64,000 nucleotides of DNA from positions 1 to 64,000 of the forward strand of contig NZ_JAGHRB010000016.1 in the NCBI RefSeq assembly GCF_017743995.1. Reading direction: 5' to 3'. The position numbers and the translations under genes were made by a program. Below, one piece after another: positions 34,271 through 43,934 of this stretch (positions within the stretch are counted from its first letter, which is position 1; each line of letters begins with the position of its first letter). Origin of the DNA: Ruegeria sp. R13_0 (GTDB lineage: Bacteria > Pseudomonadota > Alphaproteobacteria > Rhodobacterales > Rhodobacteraceae). The notes under the pieces are model-generated. The model did no database searches. It was not told the origin of the DNA and saw only the letters and a program-made list of their open reading frames with translations.

Positions 34271-36459
34271 TTCCACACTCCGGTCAGGGTCAGGGCCGCA
34301 GCGACGATACCGTCCTTGGACGGCAGGGGTGCGGCATAGGCCGGGCCAGTCGCGATAAAGCAATCCTCTGCCACAACGCGGGCGACCCGCGTCTGGGCGC
34401 GTTCTTCGCGGAAGAGAGTCATCAGCCCCTCGGACTGGCTGCCTGTGCGGCGGCATTCATCCACGATCAAGATGTGTTTGCAGTCCTTGGTCGCCTCTAG
34501 CAGCGCCTTGGAAGGTAGCGGAGCCAGCCAGCGCAGATCGACGATACGAGCGTTCACCCCGGCCGCCTGCAACTCAGGCAACGCCTGACGCGACAGGTAG
34601 TGGCCGTTTCCGTAGGTCACGATAGCCAGATCGGAGCCGTCGCCATGCACCCCAACCTCGCCCAGCGCAATCCGCCGGTCGGGCGAGGGGTAGGTCGTCA
34701 TCCAGCCCCCGTCCTGTGCCACATTCAGATCCCGCATGGGATAGAGCGCAATCGGTTCGAGGAACACGACGACCCGCTGCTCTTCCCGCGCCAGCCGCAC
34801 GCATTCGCGCAGAATCTGCGCCGCGTCTTCCCCGGTCGAGGGGCAGGCAATGATAACACCCGGAATGTCGCGCAAAACGGCCAGAGAGTTGTCGTTGTGG
34901 AAATGCCCTCCAAAGCCTTTCTGATACCCAAGCCCAGCGATCCGTAGCACCATCGGGTTGGTGAATTGCCCATTCGAAAAGAAGGGCAATGTGGCAGCCT
35001 CACCGCGGATCTGATCCTCGGCATTGTGCAGATAGGCGAGGAACTGGATTTCGGGGATCGGCACAAACCCGTTGTGGCCCATGCCAATAGCAAGACCGAG
35101 GATTGATTGTTCGTCCAGCAGAGTGTCGATCACGCGGTCCTGACCGAACCGCTGCTGCAGCTTCTGCGTTACGCCGTAGACACCGCCCTTGCGGCCCACA
35201 TCCTCGCCCATGCAGACGATCTCGCCATGTTCCAGCATCAGATCGGTCAGCGCCCAGTTGATCAGGCGGCTCATGGGTTGCGGGTCGGCCATCGCGCGCA
35301 TGTCGCCCCCGAACGCTTTTGCCCGCGCATCCGCACTGGGGCCGTTCGTCGGCTTGCAGACGCGTTTGGGCGGGATCAGGCTGGCTATGACATCTTGCGC
35401 GGTCGACAAATGCGGGCGCGTGGCAGCCTCGACAGCAACACGATCCGTACGAGCGCAGCTGTCCTGGTAGATTTTCAACGCCTCATCCGGAGCCAATGCC
35501 CCCGCCTGATCCAACAGGCGAACAGAATGGAGAAGCGGATCGTTTGCCTCATCCGCCTCAACCTCGGCCTTGCTGAGATATGTGGTCGGCACATCCGCCC
35601 CCGCATGGCCATAGAGGCGTACGGTCCGCAGGTGCAGGAAGGCGGGCTTGCGGCGCGTGCGGACATAATGCGCGGCTTCCTGAGCCACGGCGTAGGTCTC
35701 ATAGATGTTCAGCCCATTGGCCTGAAAATACTTGATGCCTGGACGATGCGCCATCGACGCCTCGATCCAACCTTTGGGTGTTTTCACCGAGATCCCGATG
35801 CCATTGTCTTCGCATACGAACAGCAATGGCAGTGGCGTGGATTGGACACTTGTCCAACCCGCCGTGTTGATCGCCCCTTGCGCGGTCGAGTGGTTGGCCG
35901 AGGCGTCCCCGAACGAACACATGGCGATGCCATCTTCGGGCAGCACCCGATGCTCGGGATCATGACGCCGCGCGGCCCCTAACGCATAGGCCGCGCCGAC
36001 CGCCTTGGGTAAGTGGCTGGCAATGGTCGAGGTCTGAGGCGGGATCATCAGAGCCTTCGAGCCAAGTACCTTGTGACGCCCGCCCGAAGTCGGATCCTCT
36101 TTCGAGCACGCAAAGCTCAGCAGCATATCCCAGGCGATCTGTTGGCCCGGAACCTGCTCGGCCCGGGCGATCTGAAACGCCGCATCGCGGTAGTGCAAAA
36201 AGGCGATATCCGTCGGGCGCAGGGCGTGGGCGACTGCGGCCATACCCTCATGACCCGATGAGCCGATGGTATAGAACCCCTGCCCCGCCTTCTGCATCGC
36301 CCGGCTCGTGCGATCCAGCGCCCTGCTGAGGACTTGCGAACGATAGAGCGACACCGCATCTGCGTGGCTCAGCCCGCCGACCGGGCGCGCGCCTTCGGGA
36401 AAATCCCGGTTTGCCACGCGGGACAGGAAATTCTCATGGACGATCTGCGCGCGATCCAT
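34267..36459 (-). CDS. Fused alpha-beta 2-oxoacid dehydrogenase E1
   Basis: The 730-residue protein joins E1-alpha (about residues 1-340) and E1-beta (about 395-730). The thiamine diphosphate motif starts at GDASANHSTAQGAIN (near 184) and ends with CEDNGIGIS; the beta part has MGEDVGRKGGVYG and DTLLDEQSILG. The type is closest to branched-chain or acetoin E1. Neither E2 nor E3 is adjacent, so the lipoyl partner is encoded elsewhere or not used. It overlaps the acyltransferase start by four bases. Confidence 0.85.
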   Translation of the reverse strand: MDRAQIVHENFLSRVANRDFPEGARPVGGLSHADAVSLYRSQVLSRALDRTSRAMQKAGQGFYTIGSSGHEGMAAVAHALRPTDIAFLHYRDAAFQIARAEQVPGQQIAWDMLLSFACSKEDPTSGGRHKVLGSKALMIPPQTSTIASHLPKAVGAAYALGAARRHDPEHRVLPEDGIAMCSFGDASANHSTAQGAINTAGWTSVQSTPLPLLFVCEDNGIGISVKTPKGWIEASMAHRPGIKYFQANGLNIYETYAVAQEAAHYVRTRRKPAFLHLRTVRLYGHAGADVPTTYLSKAEVEADEANDPLLHSVRLLDQAGALAPDEALKIYQDSCARTDRVAVEAATRPHLSTAQDVIASLIPPKRVCKPTNGPSADARAKAFGGDMRAMADPQPMSRLINWALTDLMLEHGEIVCMGEDVGRKGGVYGVTQKLQQRFGQDRVIDTLLDEQSILGLAIGMGHNGFVPIPEIQFLAYLHNAEDQIRGEAATLPFFSNGQFTNPMVLRIAGLGYQKGFGGHFHNDNSLAVLRDIPGVIIACPSTGEDAAQILRECVRLAREEQRVVVFLEPIALYPMRDLNVAQDGGWMTTYPSPDRRIALGEVGVHGDGSDLAIVTYGNGHYLSRQALPELQAAGVNARIVDLRWLAPLPSKALLEATKDCKHILIVDECRRTGSQSEGLMTLFREERAQTRVARVVAEDCFIATGPAYAAPLPSKDGIVAAALTLTGVWK

Positions 36460-36603
36460 AGCTCGGCCTTCTCAAATAGTGCGGGGCTGTCCGCGGGTCT
36501 TGTTTTCGAACGGCGCGGGCGCGCGCGTTGCAGGGCACTATATCCGGCTGGTGCCCGCAAAAAGCCAGTGATAATCAAACCCAAAGGTATGAGGAAATGT
36601 AAT

Positions 36604-37500
36604 ATGATCGCGCCCCGACGCTTTCTTCCGTCGATTTCATCCCTGCTCGCGCTTGAAGCCGTGGACAGGTTGGGCAGCGCATCCGCCGCGGCCGAGGAGC
36701 TATCGCTGACCCAAAGCGCCATCAGCCGCCAGCTGAAAACGATGGAAGAACAGTTGGGCATCGAACTGATCCAACGCACCCAGATGCGGCTGCACCTGAC
36801 ACCGGCCGCGCAAGAGTATGTCCAGACGGCCCGCACGGCCCTGCATCAACTGGCGCAGGCGTCGTTGAAACTGAAGGCCAACCCAACCGGAGGGTCCCTC
36901 AACCTGTCCATTCTGCCGGCATTCGGGATGCACTGGCTGGCCCCGCGCCTTCAGGACTTCGCCCGCAATCATCCCGAGGTGACGGTTAACCTGAATACAA
37001 GGCTGCGACCCTTCGACTTCGAGACCGAAGCCTTCGACGCGGGTTTTCACTTTGGTCGCCAGAATTGGAGCGGTGTGAACTACCTGAAGATCATGACAGA
37101 GTATGTCGTGCCCGTCTGCGCGCCTGACCTTCTGCCCGACCAGAGCGATCAAATCGACTGGCTGGAACAGGCGCCCCTATTACACATGGAAACGCGCCCC
37201 GACGGATGGGAGCGCTGGTTTGCTGCTCAGGGTCATCCGGTTAGCGGGTCGCGCGGGATGCTGTTCGATCAGTTTTCCACGATGATACAGGCCACGATCC
37301 ATGGGCTAGGCGTTGGCCTGTTCCCCAGCTATCTCGTCGAAGAGCATCTCAAAACCGGCCGCCTTGCATTGGCGTGGGATGGGCCAGAGGTCAGCTTGGG
37401 CGCGTACTATCTGGTATGGCCCAAGAACAGGATTGAGTCCGAACCGTTGAAGTCATTTCGGGCATGGCTCGAACGGCAGCTGAACCCGGAGATCACCTAG
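36604..37500 (+). CDS. LysR-family regulator (GcvA-like)
   Basis: The 298-residue protein has the helix-turn-helix SASAAAEELSLTQSAISRQLKTMEEQLG and the short effector domain seen in GcvA-like proteins (RLRPFDFETEAFDAGFHFG, GVGLFPSYLVEEHL). GAGGAAA eight bases upstream supports ATG 36604. It is divergent from the E1 gene and a likely regulator of that pair. Confidence 0.87.
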   Translation: MIAPRRFLPSISSLLALEAVDRLGSASAAAEELSLTQSAISRQLKTMEEQLGIELIQRTQMRLHLTPAAQEYVQTARTALHQLAQASLKLKANPTGGSLNLSILPAFGMHWLAPRLQDFARNHPEVTVNLNTRLRPFDFETEAFDAGFHFGRQNWSGVNYLKIMTEYVVPVCAPDLLPDQSDQIDWLEQAPLLHMETRPDGWERWFAAQGHPVSGSRGMLFDQFSTMIQATIHGLGVGLFPSYLVEEHLKTGRLALAWDGPEVSLGAYYLVWPKNRIESEPLKSFRAWLERQLNPEIT

Positions 37501-37566
37501 AGTTCTGAACAGGCCGCCACCCGAAAAACTGCGCGGCCTATGGCCTTGCGTCCTGCGGACGGCAGG

Positions 37567-37607
37567 GGGCCGAGCAGGCGCGGGCTGCGCCCGCGCCTGC
37601 TCGGCCC
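37567..37607. terminator. Perfect 18-bp hairpin between convergent genes
   Basis: Arms 37567-37584 and 37590-37607 are perfectly complementary with a five-base loop. It lies between the stops of the LysR and acyl-CoA dehydrogenase genes, which converge. No T-run is present on either side, so it may block read-through in both directions by structure or be a repeat element. Confidence 0.65.
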
Positions 37608-37656
37608 AACGGAAGGAGATGTTCCGAAAGGAACTTCGACGACGGGCGGGAGGGCC

Positions 37657-38814
37657 TCAGACGTCAATCGAACGCGCGATGAGTTCCTTCATGACCTCAT
37701 TGGTGCCGCCATAGATCATCTGCACACGGGCGTCGGCATAAAGGCGGGCGATCGGATATTCCATCATGAAGCCGTAGCCGCCAAAAAGCTGCAGGCATTC
37801 GTGCATGATCTCGTTCTGGACCTCAGAGCCCCAGTATTTGACCATTGACGCAGTGGCGGCATCCAACTCACCCGCCTCCAACTTGCCAATGCAATCATTC
37901 ACGAAACTACGCAGCACTTCCGCCTTGGTTTTGCACTCGGCCAGTTTGAACCGCGTGTTCTGGAAATCCATGACGCGCTGACCAAAGGCCTTGCGCTCCT
38001 GCACGTATTTCACTGTCTCGGCGATGGCAAAATCAATCGCGCCCAGCGCCATGATACCGATGGTCAAACGCTCCCACGGAAGCTGTTTCATCAGCTGATA
38101 GAACCCCTGCCCCTCATCCGGGCCAAGCAGATTGGTCATCGGCACTTTGACATCTTCAAAGAGCAGCTCGGCAGTGTCATTGCCCTTCATGCCTAGCTTC
38201 TTGAGGTTGCGCCCGCGCCGGAAACCCTCGGCCCCGTCCGTCTCGACAACGATCAAAGACACGCCCTTGGCACCCAAGGTCTTGTCCGTCTTGGCGGCAA
38301 CGATGATCAGATCTGCGCTCTGACCGTTGGTGATGAAAATTTTCGATCCGTTCAGGCGATAGGAGTTGCCGTCTTTCTCAGCCGAGGTCCGCACGGCCTG
38401 CACATCCGAACCTGTGCCCGGCTCGGTCATGGCCAAAGCTCCGACCATCTCGCCCGAGGCCAGCTTGGGCAACCAGCGCTGTTTTTGGTCCTCACTGCCA
38501 TAGGCCGTGATGTAATGCGTCACGATCGACTGAATGCCATATCCCCATCCGGCATCCCCACGCGCCGTCTGCTCGTACAGAGTGACCGAGTCAAACCCCA
38601 TGTCCCCGCCGACGCCGCCATATTCCTCCGGGATCGCACCGGCCATCAGACCCGTTTCCCCGGCTTTGTGCCAGAATGCACGGTCTACGATGCCATTCTC
38701 AGCCCAGTTTTCGGCATTGGGGACCAGTTCATCATCCAGAAACCGCCCCGCCATTTCGGCAAACATCCGGTGTTCGTCAGTGACCCAGGCTGCGGTCGAG
38801 GTAAAAAGCGACAT
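37657..38814 (-). CDS. Acyl-CoA dehydrogenase
   Basis: The 385-residue flavoprotein oxidises an acyl-CoA to the 2,3-enoyl-CoA. It has the family signatures LAMTEPGTGSDVQA (near residue 125) and LFGGYGFMMEYP, with the C-terminal YGGTNEVMKELI containing the catalytic-base region. Full length for the family. Chain length cannot be read. The TetR gene lies 80 bases upstream on the same strand and probably controls it. Confidence 0.9.
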   Translation of the reverse strand: MSLFTSTAAWVTDEHRMFAEMAGRFLDDELVPNAENWAENGIVDRAFWHKAGETGLMAGAIPEEYGGVGGDMGFDSVTLYEQTARGDAGWGYGIQSIVTHYITAYGSEDQKQRWLPKLASGEMVGALAMTEPGTGSDVQAVRTSAEKDGNSYRLNGSKIFITNGQSADLIIVAAKTDKTLGAKGVSLIVVETDGAEGFRRGRNLKKLGMKGNDTAELLFEDVKVPMTNLLGPDEGQGFYQLMKQLPWERLTIGIMALGAIDFAIAETVKYVQERKAFGQRVMDFQNTRFKLAECKTKAEVLRSFVNDCIGKLEAGELDAATASMVKYWGSEVQNEIMHECLQLFGGYGFMMEYPIARLYADARVQMIYGGTNEVMKELIARSIDV

Positions 38815-38894
38815 GTGGTATTCTCCGATCAGGTGTTACCTGAAAGGCTATCGCGGCGCCGTAGACAGGCCAATCCACGTAACGCCGCGTTCCG

Positions 38895-39479
38895 TCAATG
38901 CAACGCAGCGTTCTTTCGGGTCAGGGCAGCATCCAGCAGCATTTGCGCGGCGGCTTTGGCGTCTTCCGCAGGATCACCGTTTTTCAGCAAAACGGCCGAG
39001 ACGATCGCGCCCTCTTGCAGCAAAACGATCTGACGGGCCAGAAGCTCTGGCGCATGCGCGCCGGATTGGTGGGCCAATGAGGTCAGGTGTTCCAACATAA
39101 CCCGTTTATGTTCTGCGGCCTGCACATGGATCGGATGGCTGGCGTCCTGATACTCGGCCGCAGCTTTCAGGAACATGCAGCCGCGGAAATCGTCCTCTTC
39201 GAACCATTCTTTCAACGCATCAAAAGTAGCAATCAATTGCCCCGCTGGCGTGTCTGCCAGCTGCTCAACCCGTCGCAGGATCCGATTGCGGAAACTCTCA
39301 TCCCGTAGGCGCAGAACAGCCAGAATCAGATCCTCCTTGGTACGGAAGTGTTTGTACATCGAGGTCTTGGACACACCGGTTTCCACCACCAGTTTATCCA
39401 TGCCGGTCGCGTGGAACCCGTCTCGGTAGAAGACCTCCATCGCCTTTCGCACCAGTTCATCGCGTTTGTTTGGACGCAT
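38895..39479 (-). CDS. TetR-family regulator
   Basis: The 194-residue protein has the TetR N-terminal helix-turn-helix (FHATGMDKLVVETGVSKTSMYKHFRTKEDL, about residues 22-51) and an all-helical ligand domain. Probable control of the acyl-CoA dehydrogenase is inferred from order. I start at ATG 39479, with AGGTG upstream. A palindrome TGTAC-N6-GTACA lies 16-31 bases upstream and may be its autoregulatory site. Confidence 0.87.
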   Translation of the reverse strand: MRPNKRDELVRKAMEVFYRDGFHATGMDKLVVETGVSKTSMYKHFRTKEDLILAVLRLRDESFRNRILRRVEQLADTPAGQLIATFDALKEWFEEDDFRGCMFLKAAAEYQDASHPIHVQAAEHKRVMLEHLTSLAHQSGAHAPELLARQIVLLQEGAIVSAVLLKNGDPAEDAKAAAQMLLDAALTRKNAALH

Positions 39480-39494
39480 CAGAAAGCACCTGAG

Positions 39495-39510
39495 TGTACC
39501 GGGCTGTACA
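39495..39510. promoter_or_regulatory. Palindrome upstream of tetR-family gene
   Basis: TGTAC and GTACA frame a six-base spacer immediately before the TetR gene. A related TGTACA-type sequence occurs near 39651. Position fits an autoregulatory operator. Confidence 0.45.
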
Positions 39511-39670
39511 TTTTTATCCCACTTCCATTGCGGTTTCTTCACGTCACTTAACGTCGTGAACCCAAAGCATCACAACGACTTCACTTTTTTGCAACGTGAG
39601 CTCTTGCAAATCATAGCCAGTGAGAACATTTTTTAAAGAGTTACCGATCTGTACACCCAAGGATCTGACG

Positions 39671-39757
39671 ATGAAACGCTACTCCAGCTTTGTTGCCCCG
39701 CGATATGTGCCGATCATTTTGGTGCTCGCTTTGCTGACTGCGGCGGTGGCGACATGA
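39671..39757 (+). CDS. Small one-segment membrane protein (28 aa)
   Basis: ATG 39671 is preceded by AAGGA (39658-39662) at eight bases. The 28 residues are KRYSSFVAPRYVP followed by one hydrophobic segment (IILVLALLTAAVA). No family recognised. It ends 12 bases before another small membrane gene on the same strand. It could be a membrane anchor or a coupling leader. Confidence 0.4.
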   Translation: MKRYSSFVAPRYVPIILVLALLTAAVAT

Positions 39758-39769
39758 AAGGGCAGTAGT

Positions 39770-39940
39770 ATGATACGCTCAGCTTTGCAGATCGTCTCGG
39801 CCTTGATCATCGGGTCTGCCTTTTTGTTGCTTGTGGTACTGTTTGGCTTTTTTGCCTCACCTGATGCGGTGCGGTCGACCCCCGAGAGCGCCAATGGCCA
39901 ATCCTTGCTTGAAAGCCTATTTCAGCGCGAGGGCCGCTAA
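39770..39940 (+). CDS. Small single-span membrane protein (56 aa)
   Basis: The ATG at 39770 is preceded by AAAGG at about eight bases. The product has one strong membrane segment (IIGSAFLLLVVLFGFFA, about residues 13-29) followed by a charged tail ending in QREGR. It lies between the TetR gene and copA, 78 bases before copA, and may be co-expressed with it or with the 28-residue gene. No family recognised. Confidence 0.45.
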   Translation: MIRSALQIVSALIIGSAFLLLVVLFGFFASPDAVRSTPESANGQSLLESLFQREGR

Positions 39941-39957
39941 AAATCACGCAACACCTC

Positions 39958-39981
39958 TTGACCTTCCTGTCACTGGAACCC
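39958..39981 (+). promoter_or_regulatory. Candidate CueR-type operator and -35 element
   Basis: TTGACC (39958-39963) merges with ACCTTCC-N7-GGAACCC (39961-39981), which resembles the ACCTTCC-N7-GGAAGGT dyad in CueR promoters; the right arm is partly degenerate. No convincing -10 element follows at 19 bases. It supports a copA start at 40010 or later, since transcription would begin after 39985. Confidence 0.5.
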
Positions 39982-40018
39982 CCAAGTGGATAGCAAGATA
40001 TCTGTCGGGATGAGTCGC

Positions 40019-42490
40019 ATGACCCAAAGCACTCAATTGAAAATCACAGGCATGAGCTGTGCCTCATGCGTTGGACGCGCCGAGGCTGCCTTACAGGCCG
40101 TGCCCGGCGTGCAGGACGCCTCGGTCAATTTTGCGACCAAGACGGCTCAGGTCACGTTTGACGGTCCGGTCTCGGCCCTCAATGATGCGCTGCAGGCGGC
40201 TGGCTATCCGGCGGCAACGCATCAGACCGCTTTGCAGATCACCGGGATGAATTGCGCGTCTTGTGTGGCGAAGATCGAACGTACTCTACAGGCCAGCCCT
40301 GGCGTTCTTGAGGCAAGCGTGAACCTCGCCAACCAAAGCGCATCACTCACCTATGTCGAGGGCGCGACCACGCCGCAGGCGCTGGCACAGATCACAACTC
40401 AGCTTGGATTTCCCGCGCAACTTAAGACGCCTCCGGGGTCGGAAACCCGATCCGATGACACGACGGATGAGGCACGCGACCTGAAACGCGCGACAGTGCT
40501 GGCTGCCATTTTGGCCCTGCCCGTATTTGTTCTGGAGATGGGCGGGCACATGGCTCCAGCCTTCCACCATTGGGTTCACGCAGCCCTCGGACAGCAGACC
40601 AGCTATCTGATCCAGTTTGCCCTGACCACGGCCCTATTGATTGGCCCGGGACGAGTCTTTTACGCCAAGGGCATACGGTCGCTGTTGCGCGGGATGCCGG
40701 ACATGAACGCTCTGGTCGCTTTGGGGACGGGGGCGGCTTATTTGTTCTCTGTCATCTCGACCTTCGCGCCCGACCTGCTGCCAAAGGGCACGGCAAATGT
40801 GTATTTTGAGGCAGCAGCCGTGATCATAGTACTGATCCTTCTCGGCCGCATGATGGAGGCGCGCGTTAAGGGCAAAACCGGCGCGGCCATTCGCGCGCTG
40901 ATCGGGCTTCAGCCCAAGACCGCGCGCGTCGTACAAAATGGCGCAACCGAAGATCGCCCCATTGCCGAAATAGCGGTGGGTGACGTGCTGCAAATTCGTC
41001 CCGGAGAACGCGTTCCGGTGGATGGAGATATCCTCGAAGGAACCTCTTACGTCGATGAAAGCATGATCACGGGAGAGCCAGTACCGGTTGGCAAATCCGC
41101 TGGCGACCCGGTGGTGGGCGGCACCGTGAACGGAACCGGTGCGCTGCGAGTGCTGGCGACTCGCGTTGGGGCGGATACGGTTCTGGCCCAAGTCATCTCG
41201 ATGGTGGAACAAGCGCAGGGGGCCAAGCTGCCCATCCAAAGTCTGGTCGACCGACTGACCTATCGCTTTGTTCCAGCGGTGATGCTGGTTGCGGCTTTGA
41301 CGATCCTTGCTTGGCTGTTCTTCGGGCCTTCTTCGTCACTGCCACATGCGCTGGTGGCTGGCGTTTCGGTCCTGATCATCGCCTGCCCCTGCGCCATGGG
41401 TCTGGCCACGCCGACCTCGATCATGGTGGGAACAGGCCGCGCGGCAGAGCTGGGTGTTTTGTTCCGGAAGGGCGATGCGCTGCAACACTTGCAGCAGACC
41501 AAGGTGATCGCCTTCGACAAAACCGGTACGCTGACTCTCGGGCGTCCTGAACTTGACCACGTGACCACCACCAACGGCTTTGAGCGGGATCAGGTCCTGC
41601 TACTGGCCGCTGCAATCGAGTCCCGCTCGGAACACCCTATTGCCACTGCGATCACCCGCGCCGGGCCCTCTGATCTGCCCGAAGTTTCTCAGGTTCAGTC
41701 CCTCACCGGCCTTGGCCTTCAGGGCCGCGCAGAGGGGCATGACCTGCTGATTGGCTCATACAAATTGATGCATCAGGAAGGCGTGGATATCTCGGATCTG
41801 AAGCCAGACGCCGATGCACGGGCTGCGCAGGGGGCGAGCCCTCTGTTCTTGGCCATTGATGGGGTAGCGGCAGCCAGTCTGGCTGTCTCGGACCCTGTGA
41901 AGCCGGGCACGGCCGAAGCGCTGGCCAAGCTACACGATATGGGCCTGACGCTTGCCATGGCAACCGGAGACAACGCGCAAACGGCGCAAGCGATTGCCGA
42001 CAGGCTGGGCCTTGATCACGTGGCCGCCGACTTGCTGCCCGGTGACAAACAGAAAACGCTGGAAGGCTTGGGCCGCGAATTCGGCGCGCTCGCCTTTGTG
42101 GGCGATGGAATAAACGACGCGCCTGCGCTGGCGGCAGCTGATGTCGGCGTCGCTATCGGCACCGGAACGGATGTCGCGATCGAGGCCGCAGATGTGGTTC
42201 TGATGTCCGGCGATCTGCGCGGCGTCGTGAACGCAATCGACATCAGCCACCGGACCATGCGCAACATTCGCCAGAACCTCGGATGGGCATTTGGCTACAA
42301 CACATTACTGATCCCGGTGGCCGCCGGAGTGTTGTACCCCTTTGGCGGGCCATTGCTGTCCCCGGTGCTTGCGGCGGGCGCGATGGCCCTGTCCAGCGTC
42401 TTTGTCGTCACCAATGCGCTGCGTCTGCGATGGATCCGCCCCAATGTCGCCGAAGGCGCGCAGAAAACCGCGAAGGAGGCGCACGCATGA
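40019..42490 (+). CDS. copA: Cu(I)-exporting P-type ATPase
   Basis: The protein has two N-terminal metal-binding domains (GMSCASC and GMNCASC), eight predicted membrane segments with the Cu-transport motif CPCAMG, the phosphorylated aspartate in DKTGTLT near residue 500, the SEHPIA motif and [11 protein letters not shown]. It pumps cuprous ions out of the cytoplasm. Several ATG codons compete (40010, 40019); 40019 has GGA eight bases upstream. It overlaps cueR by four bases. Confidence 0.93.
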   Translation: MTQSTQLKITGMSCASCVGRAEAALQAVPGVQDASVNFATKTAQVTFDGPVSALNDALQAAGYPAATHQTALQITGMNCASCVAKIERTLQASPGVLEASVNLANQSASLTYVEGATTPQALAQITTQLGFPAQLKTPPGSETRSDDTTDEARDLKRATVLAAILALPVFVLEMGGHMAPAFHHWVHAALGQQTSYLIQFALTTALLIGPGRVFYAKGIRSLLRGMPDMNALVALGTGAAYLFSVISTFAPDLLPKGTANVYFEAAAVIIVLILLGRMMEARVKGKTGAAIRALIGLQPKTARVVQNGATEDRPIAEIAVGDVLQIRPGERVPVDGDILEGTSYVDESMITGEPVPVGKSAGDPVVGGTVNGTGALRVLATRVGADTVLAQVISMVEQAQGAKLPIQSLVDRLTYRFVPAVMLVAALTILAWLFFGPSSSLPHALVAGVSVLIIACPCAMGLATPTSIMVGTGRAAELGVLFRKGDALQHLQQTKVIAFDKTGTLTLGRPELDHVTTTNGFERDQVLLLAAAIESRSEHPIATAITRAGPSDLPEVSQVQSLTGLGLQGRAEGHDLLIGSYKLMHQEGVDISDLKPDADARAAQGASPLFLAIDGVAAASLAVSDPVKPGTAEALAKLHDMGLTLAMATGDNAQTAQAIADRLGLDHVAADLLPGDKQKTLEGLGREFGALAFVGDGINDAPALAAADVGVAIGTGTDVAIEAADVVLMSGDLRGVVNAIDISHRTMRNIRQNLGWAFGYNTLLIPVAAGVLYPFGGPLLSPVLAAGAMALSSVFVVTNALRLRWIRPNVAEGAQKTAKEAHA

Positions 42491-42876
42491 ATATCGGCGA
42501 TGTCTCAACCCGGACCGGTCTACCTGCGAAAACGATCCGCTACTATGAGGATATCGCGCTGATCAAACCTCTGCGCGATGACAACGGTTATCGCCGGTTT
42601 CGCGAACAGGACATCCACAAGCTGACCTTTCTGGGTCGCGCCCGTGCCTTGGGGTTTACCATCGAAGACTGCCGCACATTGCTGGCGCTCTATGAAGATG
42701 AAAGCCGGGCGAGCGCCGATGTAAAGCAAGTTGCACGGGATCATCTGGCGCAGATTGACGCAAAAATCGCCGACCTCAAGGCGATGCGCGACACGCTGAG
42801 TCATTTGATCGAAGCCTGCGCCGGAGACGACCGACCGGACTGCCCGATCCTGAAGGATCTAGGCGGGAACGGCTAA
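42487..42876 (+). CDS. cueR: MerR-family copper regulator (CueR-like)
   Basis: The 129-residue protein begins with the MerR helix-turn-helix ([22 protein letters not shown]) and ends with two cysteines spaced C-x7-C (CAGDDRPDC), the Cu(I) pocket. It overlaps copA by ATGA and a CueR-like dyad precedes copA, so it should activate its own operon when copper rises. Confidence 0.92.
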   Translation: MNIGDVSTRTGLPAKTIRYYEDIALIKPLRDDNGYRRFREQDIHKLTFLGRARALGFTIEDCRTLLALYEDESRASADVKQVARDHLAQIDAKIADLKAMRDTLSHLIEACAGDDRPDCPILKDLGGNG

Positions 42877-42966
42877 CACGGGGTTGCCCTTTCGCGCAGG
42901 CTTTGCTTTGTCAGTGCCAAACACTCCGGCAATCAATCAATGCCGGTCAGCGGAGAGGATCATCCC

Positions 42967-43839
42967 ATGGCAAAAGTCGCGTTTCTTGGTTTGGGTGTCA
43001 TGGGTTATCCCATGGCTGGGCACCTTCAGGCTGCAGGTCATCAGGTTACCGTTTACAATCGGACCGCCTCCAAAGCCGAAGCCTGGGTGGCTGAACATGG
43101 CGGCGCAATGGCGACGACCCCCAAAGAAGCTGCGGAGGGGGCAGAATTCGTCATGTCCTGTGTTGGCAATGATGACGACCTGCGAATGGTGTGCACGGGC
43201 GCGGATGGTGCCTTTGCCGGGATGTCGGATGGCGCGATCTTTGTGGATCACACGACCGTCTCGGCCAAGGTGACGCGCGAGCTGTATGAGGCGGCCAAGG
43301 GGCAAGGGATCTCTTTTGTCGATGCTCCGATTTCGGGCGGGCAAGCCGGGGCCGAGAATGGCGTGCTGTCGATCATGTGCGGCGGCGATCAGGCGGTGTT
43401 TGATGCGGCCGAGCCGATCATGCAGGTCTATTCGAAAATCTGTCGCCGGATTGGTGACACCGGTGCCGGTCAGATGACCAAGATGTGCAACCAGATCGCG
43501 ATTGCCGGCTTGGTACAGGGCCTCAGCGAAGCGCTGCATTTCGCCGAGAAGGCCGGTCTGGACGGGCGCGCGGTGGTAGAAGTGATCAGCCAGGGTGCGG
43601 CGGGCAGCTGGCAGATGGCGAACCGGTACGAAACCATGCTGGACGACCATTTCGACCACGGCTTTGCGGTAGACTGGATGCGCAAGGATCTGGGCATCTG
43701 TCTGGACACGGCGAATGAGACGGGCGCGTCTTTGCCTGTCACCGCGCTGGTGGACCAGTTCTACAAGGATGTGCAAAAACTTGGTGGTGGGCGGTGGGAT
43801 ACCTCCTCGCTGATCAAGCGATTGCGGGCGTTGGATTAA
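42967..43839 (+). CDS. Beta-hydroxyacid dehydrogenase (3-hydroxyisobutyrate/tartronate semialdehyde type)
   Basis: The 290-residue NAD(P)-dependent enzyme has the dinucleotide motif GLGVMGYPMA, the DAPISGGQAGAENG substrate loop and the catalytic-lysine region GAGQMTKMCNQI near residue 170. These features fit 3-hydroxyisobutyrate, tartronate semialdehyde or glyoxylate reductases; which one is not resolvable. GAGAGGA upstream supports ATG 42967. It stands alone between cueR and the repeat B region. Confidence 0.85.
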   Translation: MAKVAFLGLGVMGYPMAGHLQAAGHQVTVYNRTASKAEAWVAEHGGAMATTPKEAAEGAEFVMSCVGNDDDLRMVCTGADGAFAGMSDGAIFVDHTTVSAKVTRELYEAAKGQGISFVDAPISGGQAGAENGVLSIMCGGDQAVFDAAEPIMQVYSKICRRIGDTGAGQMTKMCNQIAIAGLVQGLSEALHFAEKAGLDGRAVVEVISQGAAGSWQMANRYETMLDDHFDHGFAVDWMRKDLGICLDTANETGASLPVTALVDQFYKDVQKLGGGRWDTSSLIKRLRALD

Positions 43840-43840
43840 A

Positions 43841-43908
43841 GGGGCTGTCTGCCCCCTCTTGGCCCTGTGGGCCAATTCACCCCCGAGGATATTTTTAGCC
43901 AGATGAAG
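43841..43908. repeat. Dispersed intergenic repeat, copy B
   Basis: Two GC hairpins (GGGGC/GCCCC at 43841-43855 and TTGGCCC/GGGCCAA at 43859-43875) are followed by the 22-base core at 43887-43908, reverse complement to copy A (20 of 22 identities). It ends 26 bases before the fusion gene. Similar elements are common in Rhodobacteraceae genomes, from memory. Confidence 0.7.
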
Positions 43909-43934
43909 AGATCCGCGTTGCGCGGCGGATAGGG

